A DNA stretch of 8,776 nucleotides, taken from Oscillibacter sp. UBA6647 (lineage in GTDB: Bacteria > Bacillota > Clostridia > Oscillospirales > Oscillospiraceae). Location of the stretch: assembly GCA_002455655.1 (NCBI GenBank), contig DKLF01000168.1, forward strand, positions 1-8,776. Direction: 5' to 3'. Shown here one piece after another: positions 1 to 6,855 of this stretch; the first letter of the stretch is position 1, and the number at the start of each line of letters is the position of its first letter. A model generated the notes under the pieces. That model searched no databases. It was not told the origin of the DNA and saw only the letters and a list, made by a program, of their open reading frames with translations. A program made the translations under genes and the position numbers.

Positions 1-1
1 T

Positions 2-2380
2 GCGGACGCGCGGGCGGAGGCCTCGGCGGCGGCGGCGGAGCGCGCCCAGATTTCAGAGCGCCGGACCGCATCGGAGACGGAGCTGACAAGCGTCCGGGAA
101 CGGCTGAACCAGACGGGCGGCGAAGCGAAGACCAACCGCCGCGCGCTGGAAGACGCCCGGGACGAGGCCGGGGCGGTTACCAACATCATCGCCGGGCACT
201 CCATGAAAATGGAGGAGCGGCAGCGCAAGGCCGATGAAGCGGCGCAGCGCGCGAACAAGCTGACCATGGACGCCGGGGCGCTGGACAGCCGTATCCGGCT
301 GCTGACCGAGATGGAAAAGGAGTACGAGGGCTTTTCCAAGGCTGTCCGTCTGGTGTGTCAGGCGCAAAGCAGTCTGCGGGGGATTCGCGGACCGGTGGCG
401 GGATTGATGAGCGTGGAGCGGAAATTCTCAGTAGCCATCGAAATTGCTTTGGGCGCGGGTCTTCAGAACATTGTGGTGGACCGGGAAGAGGACGCAAAGG
501 CGGCCATCGGCTTTTTAAAGCAGAGGGACGCGGGTCGGGCCACCTTCCTGCCTCTGTCCGCCATCCGGGGCGACGAGCTGCGGGAAAACGGTCTGGAGCG
601 GGAATATGGTTACGTGGGCCTTGCTTCCGGGCTGGTGGAATGCGACCCGCAGTATGCGGGTATTTTCCGAAATCTCTTGGGCCGCACGGTGGTGGCGGAG
701 GATTTAGACTGCGGCATCGCCATGGCCCGGAAGTATGGAAACCGTTTTCGGATCGTTACGCTGGACGGACAGGTGATGAACCGTGGCGGCTCCATGACCG
801 GCGGCAGCGTCAGCCGCAGCGCGGGCGTTTTAAGCCGGGCGGCGGAGCTGAAGGAGCTTCACGGCAAGGCGGAGACGATGAACCGCCGTCTGGCTGAAGC
901 GAAGACCGAGGCGGAGGAGCTGAACCGGGAGCTGGAAAAGGCCCGGTACGAGCTGGAGACGGCGCAGGGCCAGCAGCGGGCGGCGGAGGACGAGGTCCTT
1001 CGTCTGGAGGGGCGGCAAAGCCACTTTGACATCCTGCTGCAAAGCTTGCGCGCAAGCCTTGAAACTCTGGAGGGCGAGTGCGAGGCTCTTTCCGGCCGTC
1101 TGGCGGAGTGCGACAGCCGGGGGGCAAAGGCGGCGGCGGATATTGCCGCCGCAGAGGCGGAGGCCGCGGGCCTACGGGCCAAGGCGGACGAGCAGCTTTC
1201 CGGGCAGACGGAGCTTTTGGCCCGTGCGGGAGAGCTGAGCGAATCGGTCAGCGCACGGAAGTCCCACCTTGCCGCCCTGCGGGCGGAGCGAGAGGGCGCG
1301 GCCCTCCGTGGGGAGGACTTGCAGGCGTTGAAAAACGACCTGTCCGGCGACCGCTCGATACGGGAGGAGACGCTGGATGCGGGCCGGGCGGCCATTGCCC
1401 GGGCGGAGGAGGAAATCGCCGCAAGACAGGCCCGTGCGCAGGCCCTGCACGGGCAGGGACAGGCCCTGCGGGATCGTCTTGGGACGTTGGACCGGGAAAA
1501 AATCGAGCTGGAAGCGGAACGCACGGCCAAGAGCCGCGCCGGGCAGGAGATGAACGAGCACCTGCTGGATTTGGAGCGCACCGCCAGCCGTCTGGAACAG
1601 AAAATGGCCACCGGCTCGTTGGAGGAAAAGCAGATTTTGGACCGTCTGTGGGAACACTATGAGCTGAGCCATTCCGACGCGCAGGCCCAGCGGGTGGAGC
1701 TGGAGAGCCGGGCCAAAGCCAATCGCCGCATCGGAGAGCTGAAGCGGGAAATTTCCGCGCTGGGCACGCCCAACATCGGGGCCATCGAGGAATTTGACCG
1801 GGTGAACACCCGCTATACCTACCTCAGCGAACAGCGGGACGATGTGGAGAATGCCGGAGGTGAAATCCGGGGCGTGATTGAAGAATTGACCCGCGAAATG
1901 ACCGGGATTTTCTCCCAGCAGTTTAAGCTTTTGAGCGAGAGCTTCCAGTCTACCTTTGTGGATTTGTTCGGCGGCGGACAGGCCACGCTGGAGCTGGAGG
2001 ACGAGAACGATATTTTAAACTGCGGTATCGAAATCAAGGCCCAGCCGCCGGGGAAAACGCTGAAAACCATTTCCCTTCTCTCCGGCGGAGAGAAGGCGTT
2101 TGTGGCCATCGCGCTGTATTTCTCCATTCTGAAGGTCCATCCCACGCCGTTTTGCGTCATGGACGAAATCGAGGCCGCGCTGGACGACGCCAACGTTACG
2201 CGGTACGCCCGGTATATGCGTACCCTTGCGGGGAAGACGCAGTTTATCGTCATCACCCACCGCCGGGGAACCATGGAGGAGGCCGATGTACTTTACGGCG
2301 TGACCATGCAGGAGCAGGGCGTGAGCAAAATCCTGACCATCAATCTCAACGACATGGCCAAGGAATTGAACATCAAATGA
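2..2380 (+). CDS. smc: Chromosome segregation ATPase SMC, C-terminal two thirds (5' end outside window)
   Basis: SMC forms the ATP-driven condensin core, with ScpA/ScpB, that compacts and segregates the chromosome. The frame is open from base 2, so the true start lies upstream; 792 residues are visible against about 1,190 for the family, and the N-terminal Walker A head is missing. In fragment numbering, about residues 1-125 are the end of the first coiled coil. About 129-272 are the hinge, opening with GIRGPVAGL and containing the glycine motif RGGSMTGGS (bases ~386-815). A long Ala/Glu/Arg-rich returning coiled coil follows. The C-terminal head has the ABC signature LSGGEKAF (2078-2101), Walker B FCVMDE (2150-2167), D-loop ALDD (2177-2188) and an ITHRRGTMEEADVLYG switch region. 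No frameshift is seen. The stop codon runs into the ribosome binding site of the next gene. An internal ATG at 203 is not the real start, because it would cut into the coiled coil. Identification is firm. Confidence 0.97.
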   Translation, partial: ADARAEASAAAAERAQISERRTASETELTSVRERLNQTGGEAKTNRRALEDARDEAGAVTNIIAGHSMKMEERQRKADEAAQRANKLTMDAGALDSRIRLLTEMEKEYEGFSKAVRLVCQAQSSLRGIRGPVAGLMSVERKFSVAIEIALGAGLQNIVVDREEDAKAAIGFLKQRDAGRATFLPLSAIRGDELRENGLEREYGYVGLASGLVECDPQYAGIFRNLLGRTVVAEDLDCGIAMARKYGNRFRIVTLDGQVMNRGGSMTGGSVSRSAGVLSRAAELKELHGKAETMNRRLAEAKTEAEELNRELEKARYELETAQGQQRAAEDEVLRLEGRQSHFDILLQSLRASLETLEGECEALSGRLAECDSRGAKAAADIAAAEAEAAGLRAKADEQLSGQTELLARAGELSESVSARKSHLAALRAEREGAALRGEDLQALKNDLSGDRSIREETLDAGRAAIARAEEEIAARQARAQALHGQGQALRDRLGTLDREKIELEAERTAKSRAGQEMNEHLLDLERTASRLEQKMATGSLEEKQILDRLWEHYELSHSDAQAQRVELESRAKANRRIGELKREISALGTPNIGAIEEFDRVNTRYTYLSEQRDDVENAGGEIRGVIEELTREMTGIFSQQFKLLSESFQSTFVDLFGGGQATLELEDENDILNCGIEIKAQPPGKTLKTISLLSGGEKAFVAIALYFSILKVHPTPFCVMDEIEAALDDANVTRYARYMRTLAGKTQFIVITHRRGTMEEADVLYGVTMQEQGVSKILTINLNDMAKELNIK

Positions 2381-2393
2381 GGAGGGACAGACG

Positions 2394-2630
2394 ATGTCCG
2401 CTAAAAAGAAATATCTGCTGGTAATTGTAGTTGCCGTGCTGGGATGCACCGTGCTTCTGGTGGGAGGATCGCTGGATAACGATCCGTTGAAGTCTGCCGG
2501 TGTGGTGCTGGTGTTGTCCACTCTGGTGCTGGAAATCATTTTTTTCCGCTGCCCCAATTGCAGGCGGTGGCTGGGGCGGAAATTCCGGCCCGGAAAGCAC
2601 TGCCCCCACTGCGGCGAAATCATCGAATAA
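2394..2630 (+). CDS. Small two-helix membrane protein with C-terminal zinc ribbon, function unknown
   Basis: This 78-residue protein is not recognised as a named family. Seen in the sequence: a short KKK-containing N terminus, a hydrophobic segment at about residues 7-25, a short acidic loop (SLDNDP), a second hydrophobic segment at about 34-51, then a tail with CPNC (53-56) and CPHC (70-73). Four cysteines in two CxxC pairs 13 residues apart are typical of a zinc ribbon. The basic N terminus and basic tail suggest that both ends face the cytoplasm, so the ribbon would be held at the inner membrane face. GGAGG at 2381-2385 lies 8 bases before the ATG and directly after the smc stop, so it is probably co-transcribed with smc and ftsY. 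A role in membrane protein handling near FtsY would be a guess from position only. That it is a real gene is likely; its function is unknown. Confidence 0.85.
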   Translation: MSAKKKYLLVIVVAVLGCTVLLVGGSLDNDPLKSAGVVLVLSTLVLEIIFFRCPNCRRWLGRKFRPGKHCPHCGEIIE

Positions 2631-2649
2631 ATTTTAAAGGACGGGTACT

Positions 2650-3528
2650 ATGGGCTTTTTCAGCAAACTGAAAAAAATCTGGCAGGAGGACATTATCGGC
2701 TATGCCATTTCCCCCGATGACGAGGCGTTTTTCGACGATTTGGAGGAACGTCTCATTCTTGCGGATTTGGGCGTGGACACCGCCGCCGAGGCGGTGGAGC
2801 GGCTCCGGTCCAAAATGAAGCGGGAAGGCGTTTCCGGCGAAACGGCGGAGCGCGCCGCCCTGCGGGAGATTCTGGCGGAGATGCTGAACGTGGGCGACAC
2901 CGCCCTCAATCTGGAAGAGAAGCCCGCCGTGGTGCTGTTCATCGGTGTGAACGGCGTGGGGAAGACCACCTCCATCGGCAAGCTAGGCCACCATATGAAG
3001 ACCGAGGGCAAGCGGGTCCTCTTCTGCGCGGCGGATACCTTCCGCGCCGCCGCCGCCGATCAGCTTCAAATCTGGGCGGAGCGGGCAGAGTGCGAACTGG
3101 TGCGCGCCAAGGAGGGGGCTGACCCCGGGGCGGTGCTGTTTGACGCGCTCGCCGCCGCCAAGGCCCGAAATGTGGACGCGGTGCTATGCGACACCGCCGG
3201 CCGGCTCCACAACAAAGATAATCTCATGAAGGAGCTGGCAAAGCTCTCGAAGATTATCGACCGGGAGTGCCCCGGCGCCAGTCGGGAAACACTGTTGGTG
3301 CTGGACGCCACCACCGGGCAGAACGGACTGATTCAGGCGAGGGGATTCCGGGATACGGCGGGGCTTACCGGCATCGTCCTCACCAAGCTGGACGGAACGG
3401 CCAAGGGCGGCATCGTCATCGCCATAGCAAGGGAGCTGGGCGTGCCCGTGAAATTCGTGGGGCTGGGTGAGGGAATTGACGACCTGCGCCCCTTTGACGC
3501 AAAGGAATACGTGGAGGCCATTGTTTAA
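2650..3528 (+). CDS. ftsY: Signal recognition particle receptor FtsY
   Basis: FtsY is the membrane-associated SRP receptor GTPase; it pairs with Ffh so that ribosomes making membrane proteins dock at SecYEG. The protein is 292 residues, the compact form usual in Gram-positives without the long acidic A domain of E. coli. The N-terminal four-helix N domain (about 1-85) begins with an amphipathic MGFFSKLKKIW segment suited to lipid contact. The GTPase domain shows G1 GVNGVGKTT (99-107), DTFRAAA (129-135), G3 DTAGR (181-185), G4 TKLD (245-248) and the closing GLGEGIDDLRPFD (271-283). All GTP-binding elements are intact. GVNGVGKTT and the GLGEGIDDL ending separate it from Ffh, and no M domain follows. 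The ribosome binding site (AAAGGA, 2636-2641) is weaker than those of its neighbours. It sits 19 bases after the zinc-ribbon gene, and the smc-ftsY neighbourhood is shared with Bacillus subtilis. Confidence 0.97.
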   Translation: MGFFSKLKKIWQEDIIGYAISPDDEAFFDDLEERLILADLGVDTAAEAVERLRSKMKREGVSGETAERAALREILAEMLNVGDTALNLEEKPAVVLFIGVNGVGKTTSIGKLGHHMKTEGKRVLFCAADTFRAAAADQLQIWAERAECELVRAKEGADPGAVLFDALAAAKARNVDAVLCDTAGRLHNKDNLMKELAKLSKIIDRECPGASRETLLVLDATTGQNGLIQARGFRDTAGLTGIVLTKLDGTAKGGIVIAIARELGVPVKFVGLGEGIDDLRPFDAKEYVEAIV

Positions 3529-3534
3529 AGGAGG
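3527..3534 (+). promoter_or_regulatory. Ribosome binding site that fixes a GTG start
   Basis: AAAGGAGG overlaps the ftsY stop codon and lies 7 bases before the GTG at 3542. This near-perfect match to the 16S anti-SD decides the start of the next gene: the longer frame opening at 3467 would lie inside ftsY and has no such site. The overlap of stop and SD suggests translational coupling to ftsY. Confidence 0.8.
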
Positions 3535-3541
3535 AATCTCC

Positions 3542-3799
3542 GTGATTACGATTTTCAACCGCCGGGAGCTGATTACCCTTGCGTCTACGGAAAAATTTTT
3601 CAATGTGAGGGAGGCGCTGTCCGCCGCCGGAATTTCCAACCAAATTAAAATCAGAGGCAGCGGGGCGGGCTGGTCCAGCCGGGGACGGGGAATTCCAGGA
3701 ATGCGGCAGGATGCCATGTATACCTACACGGTTTACGTTCATCGGGATGACTATGATAAAGCGGCGGCGGCTATGCAGACGGCGCTGCGGAACGGATAA
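3542..3799 (+). CDS. Small DUF2007-like protein (putative signal-transducing protein fold)
   Basis: This is an 85-residue soluble protein with a GTG start. The pattern is a first beta strand (VITIFN), a helix with ALSAAGI at about residues 25-31, a polar Gly/Ser/Arg-rich middle (about 38-55, GSGAGWSSRGRG), a strand YTYTVYVHRDD (60-70) and a final helix DKAAAAMQTAL. This strand-helix-strand-helix layout, with AGI after the first helix and a V-x-V-x-x-D-D-x-x-x-A ending, resembles the DUF2007 'putative signal transducing protein' family. The resemblance is by eye, not from a profile search. No signal peptide, membrane helix or catalytic motif is visible. It sits 13 bases after ftsY and 12 before rph, with an excellent SD, so it is very likely translated within the operon. 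The molecular role is unknown. Confidence 0.82.
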   Translation: MITIFNRRELITLASTEKFFNVREALSAAGISNQIKIRGSGAGWSSRGRGIPGMRQDAMYTYTVYVHRDDYDKAAAAMQTALRNG

Positions 3800-3811
3800 A
3801 GGAGAACAGCT

Positions 3812-4528
3812 ATGACCAGAATCGACGGACGGGCCTTTGATATGCTGCGGCCTGTGACCATTACCACGGATTTTGTGGAGTTTCCGGAGGGAAGCTGCCT
3901 GATTACCTGTGGGAATACAAAGGTGCTCTGCTGTGCCAGCGTGGAGGAGCGCGCGCCGTTCCATGTGCCGGAGGGGACCGGCTGGGTGACGGCGGAGTAC
4001 AGTATGCTGCCCCGGGCCAACCGGGATCGGTCCAAACGGGACATCTCCAAGCTGAAGCTTTCCCCCCGCAGCGCGGAAATCCAGCGGTTGGTGGGCCGGT
4101 CCCTTCGGGCCGCGGTGGATATGACCAAGCTGGGCGAGCGGACCATCACCGTGGACTGCGACGTGCTTCAGGGCGACGGCGGCACACGTACGGCCAGCGT
4201 CACGGGCGGCTACGTGGCCCTGACACTGGCGGTGCGCAGGCTGATGAAAGAGGGCGTGCTCAGGCAGAACCCCCTGAAAACCTCTGTGGCGGCGGTGTCC
4301 GCCGGAATCGTGGGGGACCGGCTGCTGCTGGACCTGTGCTACGAGGAAGACTCTGCCGCGCAGGTGGATTTGAACTGCGTGATGACCGGGGACGGGGCGT
4401 TGGTGGAAGTGCAGGGCACCGGCGAGGGCCGGGCCTTTACCATAGAAGAACAGCGGAAGCTGGTGGACCTGTGCGCCAAGGGAATTCTGGAGCTTGGGGC
4501 CATGCAGCGGGCCGCGCTGGGAGGATGA
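3812..4528 (+). CDS. rph: Ribonuclease PH
   Basis: RNase PH is a phosphate-dependent 3'-5' exoribonuclease that trims tRNA 3' ends and works as a hexameric ring in the cytoplasm. The 238-residue length matches the family (about 240-255). Visible family blocks are MTRIDGRAFDMLRPV at the start, GTGWVTAEYSMLPR (55-68), RSAEIQRLVGRSLRA (86-100), DCDVLQGDGGTRTASVTGGY (115-134), containing the phosphate-binding GTR segment around Arg126, and YEEDSAAQVDLNCV (177-190) with Asp180 and Asp186 in the metal-binding positions. The segment before GTGWVTAEYSMLPR (ERAPFHVPEG) is a little shorter than in many homologues. The SD AAAGGAG (3798-3804) gives a clear ATG start. The stop codon overlaps an ATGA at the start of the rdgB reading frame. 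rph next to rdgB is a common pairing in Bacillota. Confidence 0.97.
   Translation: MTRIDGRAFDMLRPVTITTDFVEFPEGSCLITCGNTKVLCCASVEERAPFHVPEGTGWVTAEYSMLPRANRDRSKRDISKLKLSPRSAEIQRLVGRSLRAAVDMTKLGERTITVDCDVLQGDGGTRTASVTGGYVALTLAVRRLMKEGVLRQNPLKTSVAAVSAGIVGDRLLLDLCYEEDSAAQVDLNCVMTGDGALVEVQGTGEGRAFTIEEQRKLVDLCAKGILELGAMQRAALGG
4519..4524 (+). promoter_or_regulatory. Ribosome binding site of rdgB inside the end of rph
   Basis: GGGAGG lies in the last codons of rph. It directly abuts the ATG at 4525 with no spacer, but is 6 bases before the ATG at 4531, which is the usual spacing. I therefore prefer 4531 as the start, though 4525 (two extra residues, MK) cannot be excluded. Confidence 0.65.
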
Positions 4529-4530
4529 AG

Positions 4531-5130
4531 ATGGAACAGGCGAAGTTTGTGCTGGCGACCCAGAACCCCGGCAAGCTCCGGGAAATGGCCGCCTTTCTGG
4601 AAATCCTGGGGGTGGACGTGGTCAGCCCCGCCGAGCTGGGGCTGCATGTGGACGTGGAGGAAACAGGGGAAACCTTCGCGGAAAACGCCATGCTCAAGGC
4701 GAAGGCTGTGTGCGCGGCGGCGGGCCTGCCCGCCATCGCGGACGATTCGGGGCTGTGCGTGGATGCACTGAACGGCGGTCCGGGGGTTTACTCCGCCCGG
4801 TACGGCGGACCGGAGCTGGACGACCGGGGGCGGTATCTGCTGCTTTTGAACTCCATGCGGGGCGTGCCCACCCGCTCGGCCCACTTTGAAACCGCCGTGG
4901 TTTGCGCGTTTCCCAATGGGGATACTTTGACGGCGGCGGGTCGGTGCGACGGGGCGATCGCCTTTGCCCCCATCGGAGACGGCGGCTTTGGGTATGACCC
5001 GGTGTTTTTGGTGCCCGAAAAGGCCAAGACCTTTGGTCAGATGACGGATGCGGAAAAGGCTGAGATTTCCCACCGGGGCAAGGCGCTGCGGGCGTTTGCG
5101 GAGGAGCTGAGGACGTACCTCGGGAAGTGA
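4531..5130 (+). CDS. rdgB: RdgB/HAM1-family XTP/dITP pyrophosphatase
   Basis: This enzyme hydrolyses non-canonical purine triphosphates (XTP, ITP, dITP) to monophosphate and pyrophosphate, keeping deaminated bases out of DNA and RNA. The protein is 199 residues, the normal length. Motifs in order: TQNPGK (10-15) for phosphate binding, the acidic VEETGETFAENA stretch (42-53), ADDSGLCVDAL (70-80) with the likely general-base aspartates, GVYSARYGG (85-93), GGFGYDPVF (151-159) and SHRGKAL (180-186) for base recognition. All expected elements are present. The gene is translationally coupled to rph: its SD lies within the rph coding sequence and the two frames meet at an ATGA. A frame extending upstream to 4336 lies inside rph and is not the real start. 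Confidence 0.96.
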   Translation: MEQAKFVLATQNPGKLREMAAFLEILGVDVVSPAELGLHVDVEETGETFAENAMLKAKAVCAAAGLPAIADDSGLCVDALNGGPGVYSARYGGPELDDRGRYLLLLNSMRGVPTRSAHFETAVVCAFPNGDTLTAAGRCDGAIAFAPIGDGGFGYDPVFLVPEKAKTFGQMTDAEKAEISHRGKALRAFAEELRTYLGK

Positions 5131-5223
5131 GAACCCAGAGGGCCGCGGGGGACTGAAAAGCGCTGAAAAATGGGTAGACGCCTGACATTTTCAAAAAAGA
5201 TTTGCGGAAATTTCTGAAACTTA

Positions 5224-5252
5224 TTGACAAATTCCCGCGTCTGACATAGAAA
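5224..5252 (+). promoter_or_regulatory. Probable sigma-A promoter upstream of yhbY
   Basis: A perfect -35 box TTGACA (5224-5229) is followed after 17 bases by TAGAAA (5247-5252), which matches TATAAT at four of six positions. The region after it is AT-rich. It is the only good promoter I see in the window, and it lies in the largest gap, 40 bases before the yhbY start. The -10 assignment is less certain: TATAAA at 5253 has better bases but too long a spacer (23). Confidence 0.55.
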
Positions 5253-5270
5253 TATAAAAATCAAGCTATA

Positions 5271-5277
5271 AGGGGAG
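5271..5277 (+). promoter_or_regulatory. Ribosome binding site of yhbY with long spacing
   Basis: AGGGGAG is the only SD-like run before yhbY, but it ends 14 bases from the ATG at 5292, well beyond the usual 5-9. The spacer is AT-rich (TTATCTTAAATTT). No in-frame alternative start codon lies between the SD and 5292. Initiation may be weaker than for the neighbouring genes, or may depend on leader structure. Confidence 0.45.
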
Positions 5278-5291
5278 ATTATCTTAAATTT

Positions 5292-5624
5292 ATGGAACTG
5301 ACAAGCAAACAGCGTGCGCAATTGCGCGGCATGGCAAATACCATCGATACGATTTTGCACATTGGCAAGGAAGGCGTGACCGAGGCGGTTATCCAGCAGG
5401 CAAATGAAGCGCTGGAAGCGCGGGAGCTGGTAAAGGGCCGGGTTTTGGAAAATTCCCTGCTCACCGCGCGGGAGGCCTGCGACCAGTTGACGTTACCCAC
5501 CCGCAGCGAGCCGGTGCAGGTGATCGGGAGCAAATTCGTGCTCTACCGGGAAACCCACTCCAAACCTAAGGACAAGCGGATTGCTCTGGTAAAGGACAAG
5601 CCCCGCAGGGAGCGCAAGGCTTGA
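5292..5624 (+). CDS. yhbY: YhbY/YqeI family ribosome-assembly RNA-binding protein (CRM domain)
   Basis: YhbY-type proteins carry a single CRM (CRS1-YhbY) RNA-binding domain and bind pre-50S ribosomal particles. The 110-residue protein matches: MELTSKQRAQLRGMA (1-15), the loop HIGKEGVTEAVIQQANEALE (23-42) with the GKEG turn (25-28) typical of the RNA-contacting surface, EARELVKGRVL (42-52) and QVIGSKFVLYR (76-86). After the domain comes a short Lys/Arg-rich tail (about 91-109, KPKDK...KPRRERK), probably extra RNA contact. It is the first gene after the likely promoter and is followed by nadD, the same order as yqeI-nadD-yqeK in Bacillus subtilis. In B. subtilis nomenclature it would be yqeI. 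Family identification is strong; the exact assembly step is inferred from homologues. Confidence 0.93.
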   Translation: MELTSKQRAQLRGMANTIDTILHIGKEGVTEAVIQQANEALEARELVKGRVLENSLLTAREACDQLTLPTRSEPVQVIGSKFVLYRETHSKPKDKRIALVKDKPRRERKA

Positions 5625-5651
5625 TTTTGAGGACGCAAGGGGGGAGAGCGT

Positions 5652-6845
5652 ATGCGGATCGGCATTTACGGCGGGACCTTTAACCCGCCTCATTTGGGCC
5701 ATATCACGGCGGCGCGGGCGGTGTTTGAGCTGCTGAAGCTGGATAAGCTTCTTCTGATACCCGACAGTCTCCCGCCCCACAAGCCCTTGCCTCCCGGCAG
5801 CCCCACGGCGGAGCAGCGCTTGGAGCTGACGCGCCTTGCAGGAGAGCAGACGGGGCTTGGCGACAGAGTGGAGACGCTGGATCTTGAGCTGCGCCGGGGC
5901 GGAACCAGCTACACTGCGGACACGCTGGAGGCCATCCGGGCGCTGTATCCGGACGACGAGCTGTGGCTTTTGATGGGGACGGATATGTTTTTGACGCTTC
6001 ACCTCTGGCACGAGCCGGAGCGCATTCTGGCCTTGGCGGGAATCGCGGCCTTCGGCCGGTCGGAAGCCGACACGGAGGAGCTGTTCGCGCCCCAGCGGGA
6101 GTATCTCTATCATAAGTATCCCTCCGCCCGCATTTTCACCCTCACGGTCCCCGGCGTGGTGGACATCTCATCCACGGACCTGCGGGACAAGCTGGCGCAG
6201 GGCGACGGAAGCCGGTATCTTGCTCCGGCGGTATACGGCCTGATTCTGCGGGACAAGCTGTATGGGACAAACGAAAATTTGCAGGCGCTGAGCCTTGATC
6301 AGCTCCGGCCCGCGGCGCTGAGCTATCTGAACCACAGCCGCATTCCCCATGTGCTGGGCACGGAGCAGGCGGCCATTCGTCTGGCCCTGCGGTATGGCGC
6401 GGACGTTCACAAGGCCCGGGTGGCGGCCCTGCTGCACGACTGCACAAAAAAACTGGGGATGGAGCGGCAGTCGGCTCTTTGCAGGCAGTACGGCATCCCC
6501 ATGGACGAGCTGGAGCGCAAAGCGCTGAAGCTGCTTCACGCCAAGACCGGCGCGGCGATTGCCCGGGACGTGTTCGGCGTGGACGATGAGATTTACACCG
6601 CTATTTTCTGGCATACTACCGGCCACGCGGAGATGACGCTTCTTGAAAAGATCATGTATCTGGCGGATTACATCGAGCCCACCCGCAGCTTTCCCGGCGT
6701 GGACGCGCTGCGCGCGGCCTGCGACGAGGATTTGGACAAGGGATTGCTGCTGGGCCTTACCATGACAGTTCAAGAAATGCGCGAGATGGGAAATCCCGTC
6801 CATACCGCCACGCTGGAGGCAGTGGAGTATCTGAAAGGAAACTGA
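5652..6845 (+). CDS. nadD-yqeK: Fused NadD (nicotinate-nucleotide adenylyltransferase) and YqeK (HD-domain Ap4A hydrolase)
   Basis: One uninterrupted 397-residue frame joins two enzymes that are separate neighbouring genes in Bacillus subtilis. Residues 1-~203 are NadD, which adenylates nicotinate mononucleotide in NAD synthesis: GGTFNPPHLGH (7-17) is the nucleotidyltransferase motif, PPHK (41-44) fits substrate contact, and DISSTDLRDKL (171-181) is the ISSTxxR ATP-binding motif. Residues ~215-397 are YqeK, an HD-superfamily symmetrical diadenosine tetraphosphate hydrolase: HVLGTE (233-238), LLHDCTKKLG (260-269) with His262-Asp263, LLHAKTG (294-300), HTTGH (321-325) and LADYIEPTR (337-345) with Asp339. 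These are the expected metal ligands. The linker is about 12 residues, with no stop or internal SD. The SD run AAGGGGGGAG (5637-5646) precedes the ATG at a good distance. Similar NadD-HD fusions are known in mycoplasmas. Both activities are likely intact. Confidence 0.95.
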   Translation: MRIGIYGGTFNPPHLGHITAARAVFELLKLDKLLLIPDSLPPHKPLPPGSPTAEQRLELTRLAGEQTGLGDRVETLDLELRRGGTSYTADTLEAIRALYPDDELWLLMGTDMFLTLHLWHEPERILALAGIAAFGRSEADTEELFAPQREYLYHKYPSARIFTLTVPGVVDISSTDLRDKLAQGDGSRYLAPAVYGLILRDKLYGTNENLQALSLDQLRPAALSYLNHSRIPHVLGTEQAAIRLALRYGADVHKARVAALLHDCTKKLGMERQSALCRQYGIPMDELERKALKLLHAKTGAAIARDVFGVDDEIYTAIFWHTTGHAEMTLLEKIMYLADYIEPTRSFPGVDALRAACDEDLDKGLLLGLTMTVQEMREMGNPVHTATLEAVEYLKGN

Positions 6846-6855
6846 AAGGCAAACG

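Larger units (their letters stand above)
5131..5291 (+). other. Intergenic region between the rph-rdgB block and the yhbY block
   Basis: This 161-base gap is much more AT-rich than the genes around it, particularly from about 5183 onward. It holds the probable promoter for yhbY, but no convincing open frame and no classic terminator hairpin with a T-run. CTGAAA occurs three times (5153, 5163, 5214), but the copies are too short to interpret. Whether the upstream transcript ends here cannot be decided from the sequence. Confidence 0.6.

Noticed and set aside
859..1611. A 250-codon open frame on the minus strand inside smc
   Set aside because: It is a shadow of the GC-rich coiled-coil coding region: Ser/Arg/Ala-dominated, with no domain and opposite to a well-supported gene.
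1078..1662. A 194-codon + strand frame within smc
   Set aside because: It is a Gly/Arg-rich out-of-frame shadow of the smc coiled coil.
3467..3541. Upstream extension of the DUF2007-like gene
   Set aside because: The added 25 codons lie within ftsY and read as out-of-frame sequence; the strong SD at 3527-3534 supports the GTG at 3542.
5164..5193. Hairpin TGAAAAATG...CATTTTCA after rdgB as a terminator
   Set aside because: The stem is AT-rich with a bulge and is followed by an A-run rather than a T-run, so it does not fit an intrinsic terminator on the + strand; no T-run fits on the minus strand either.
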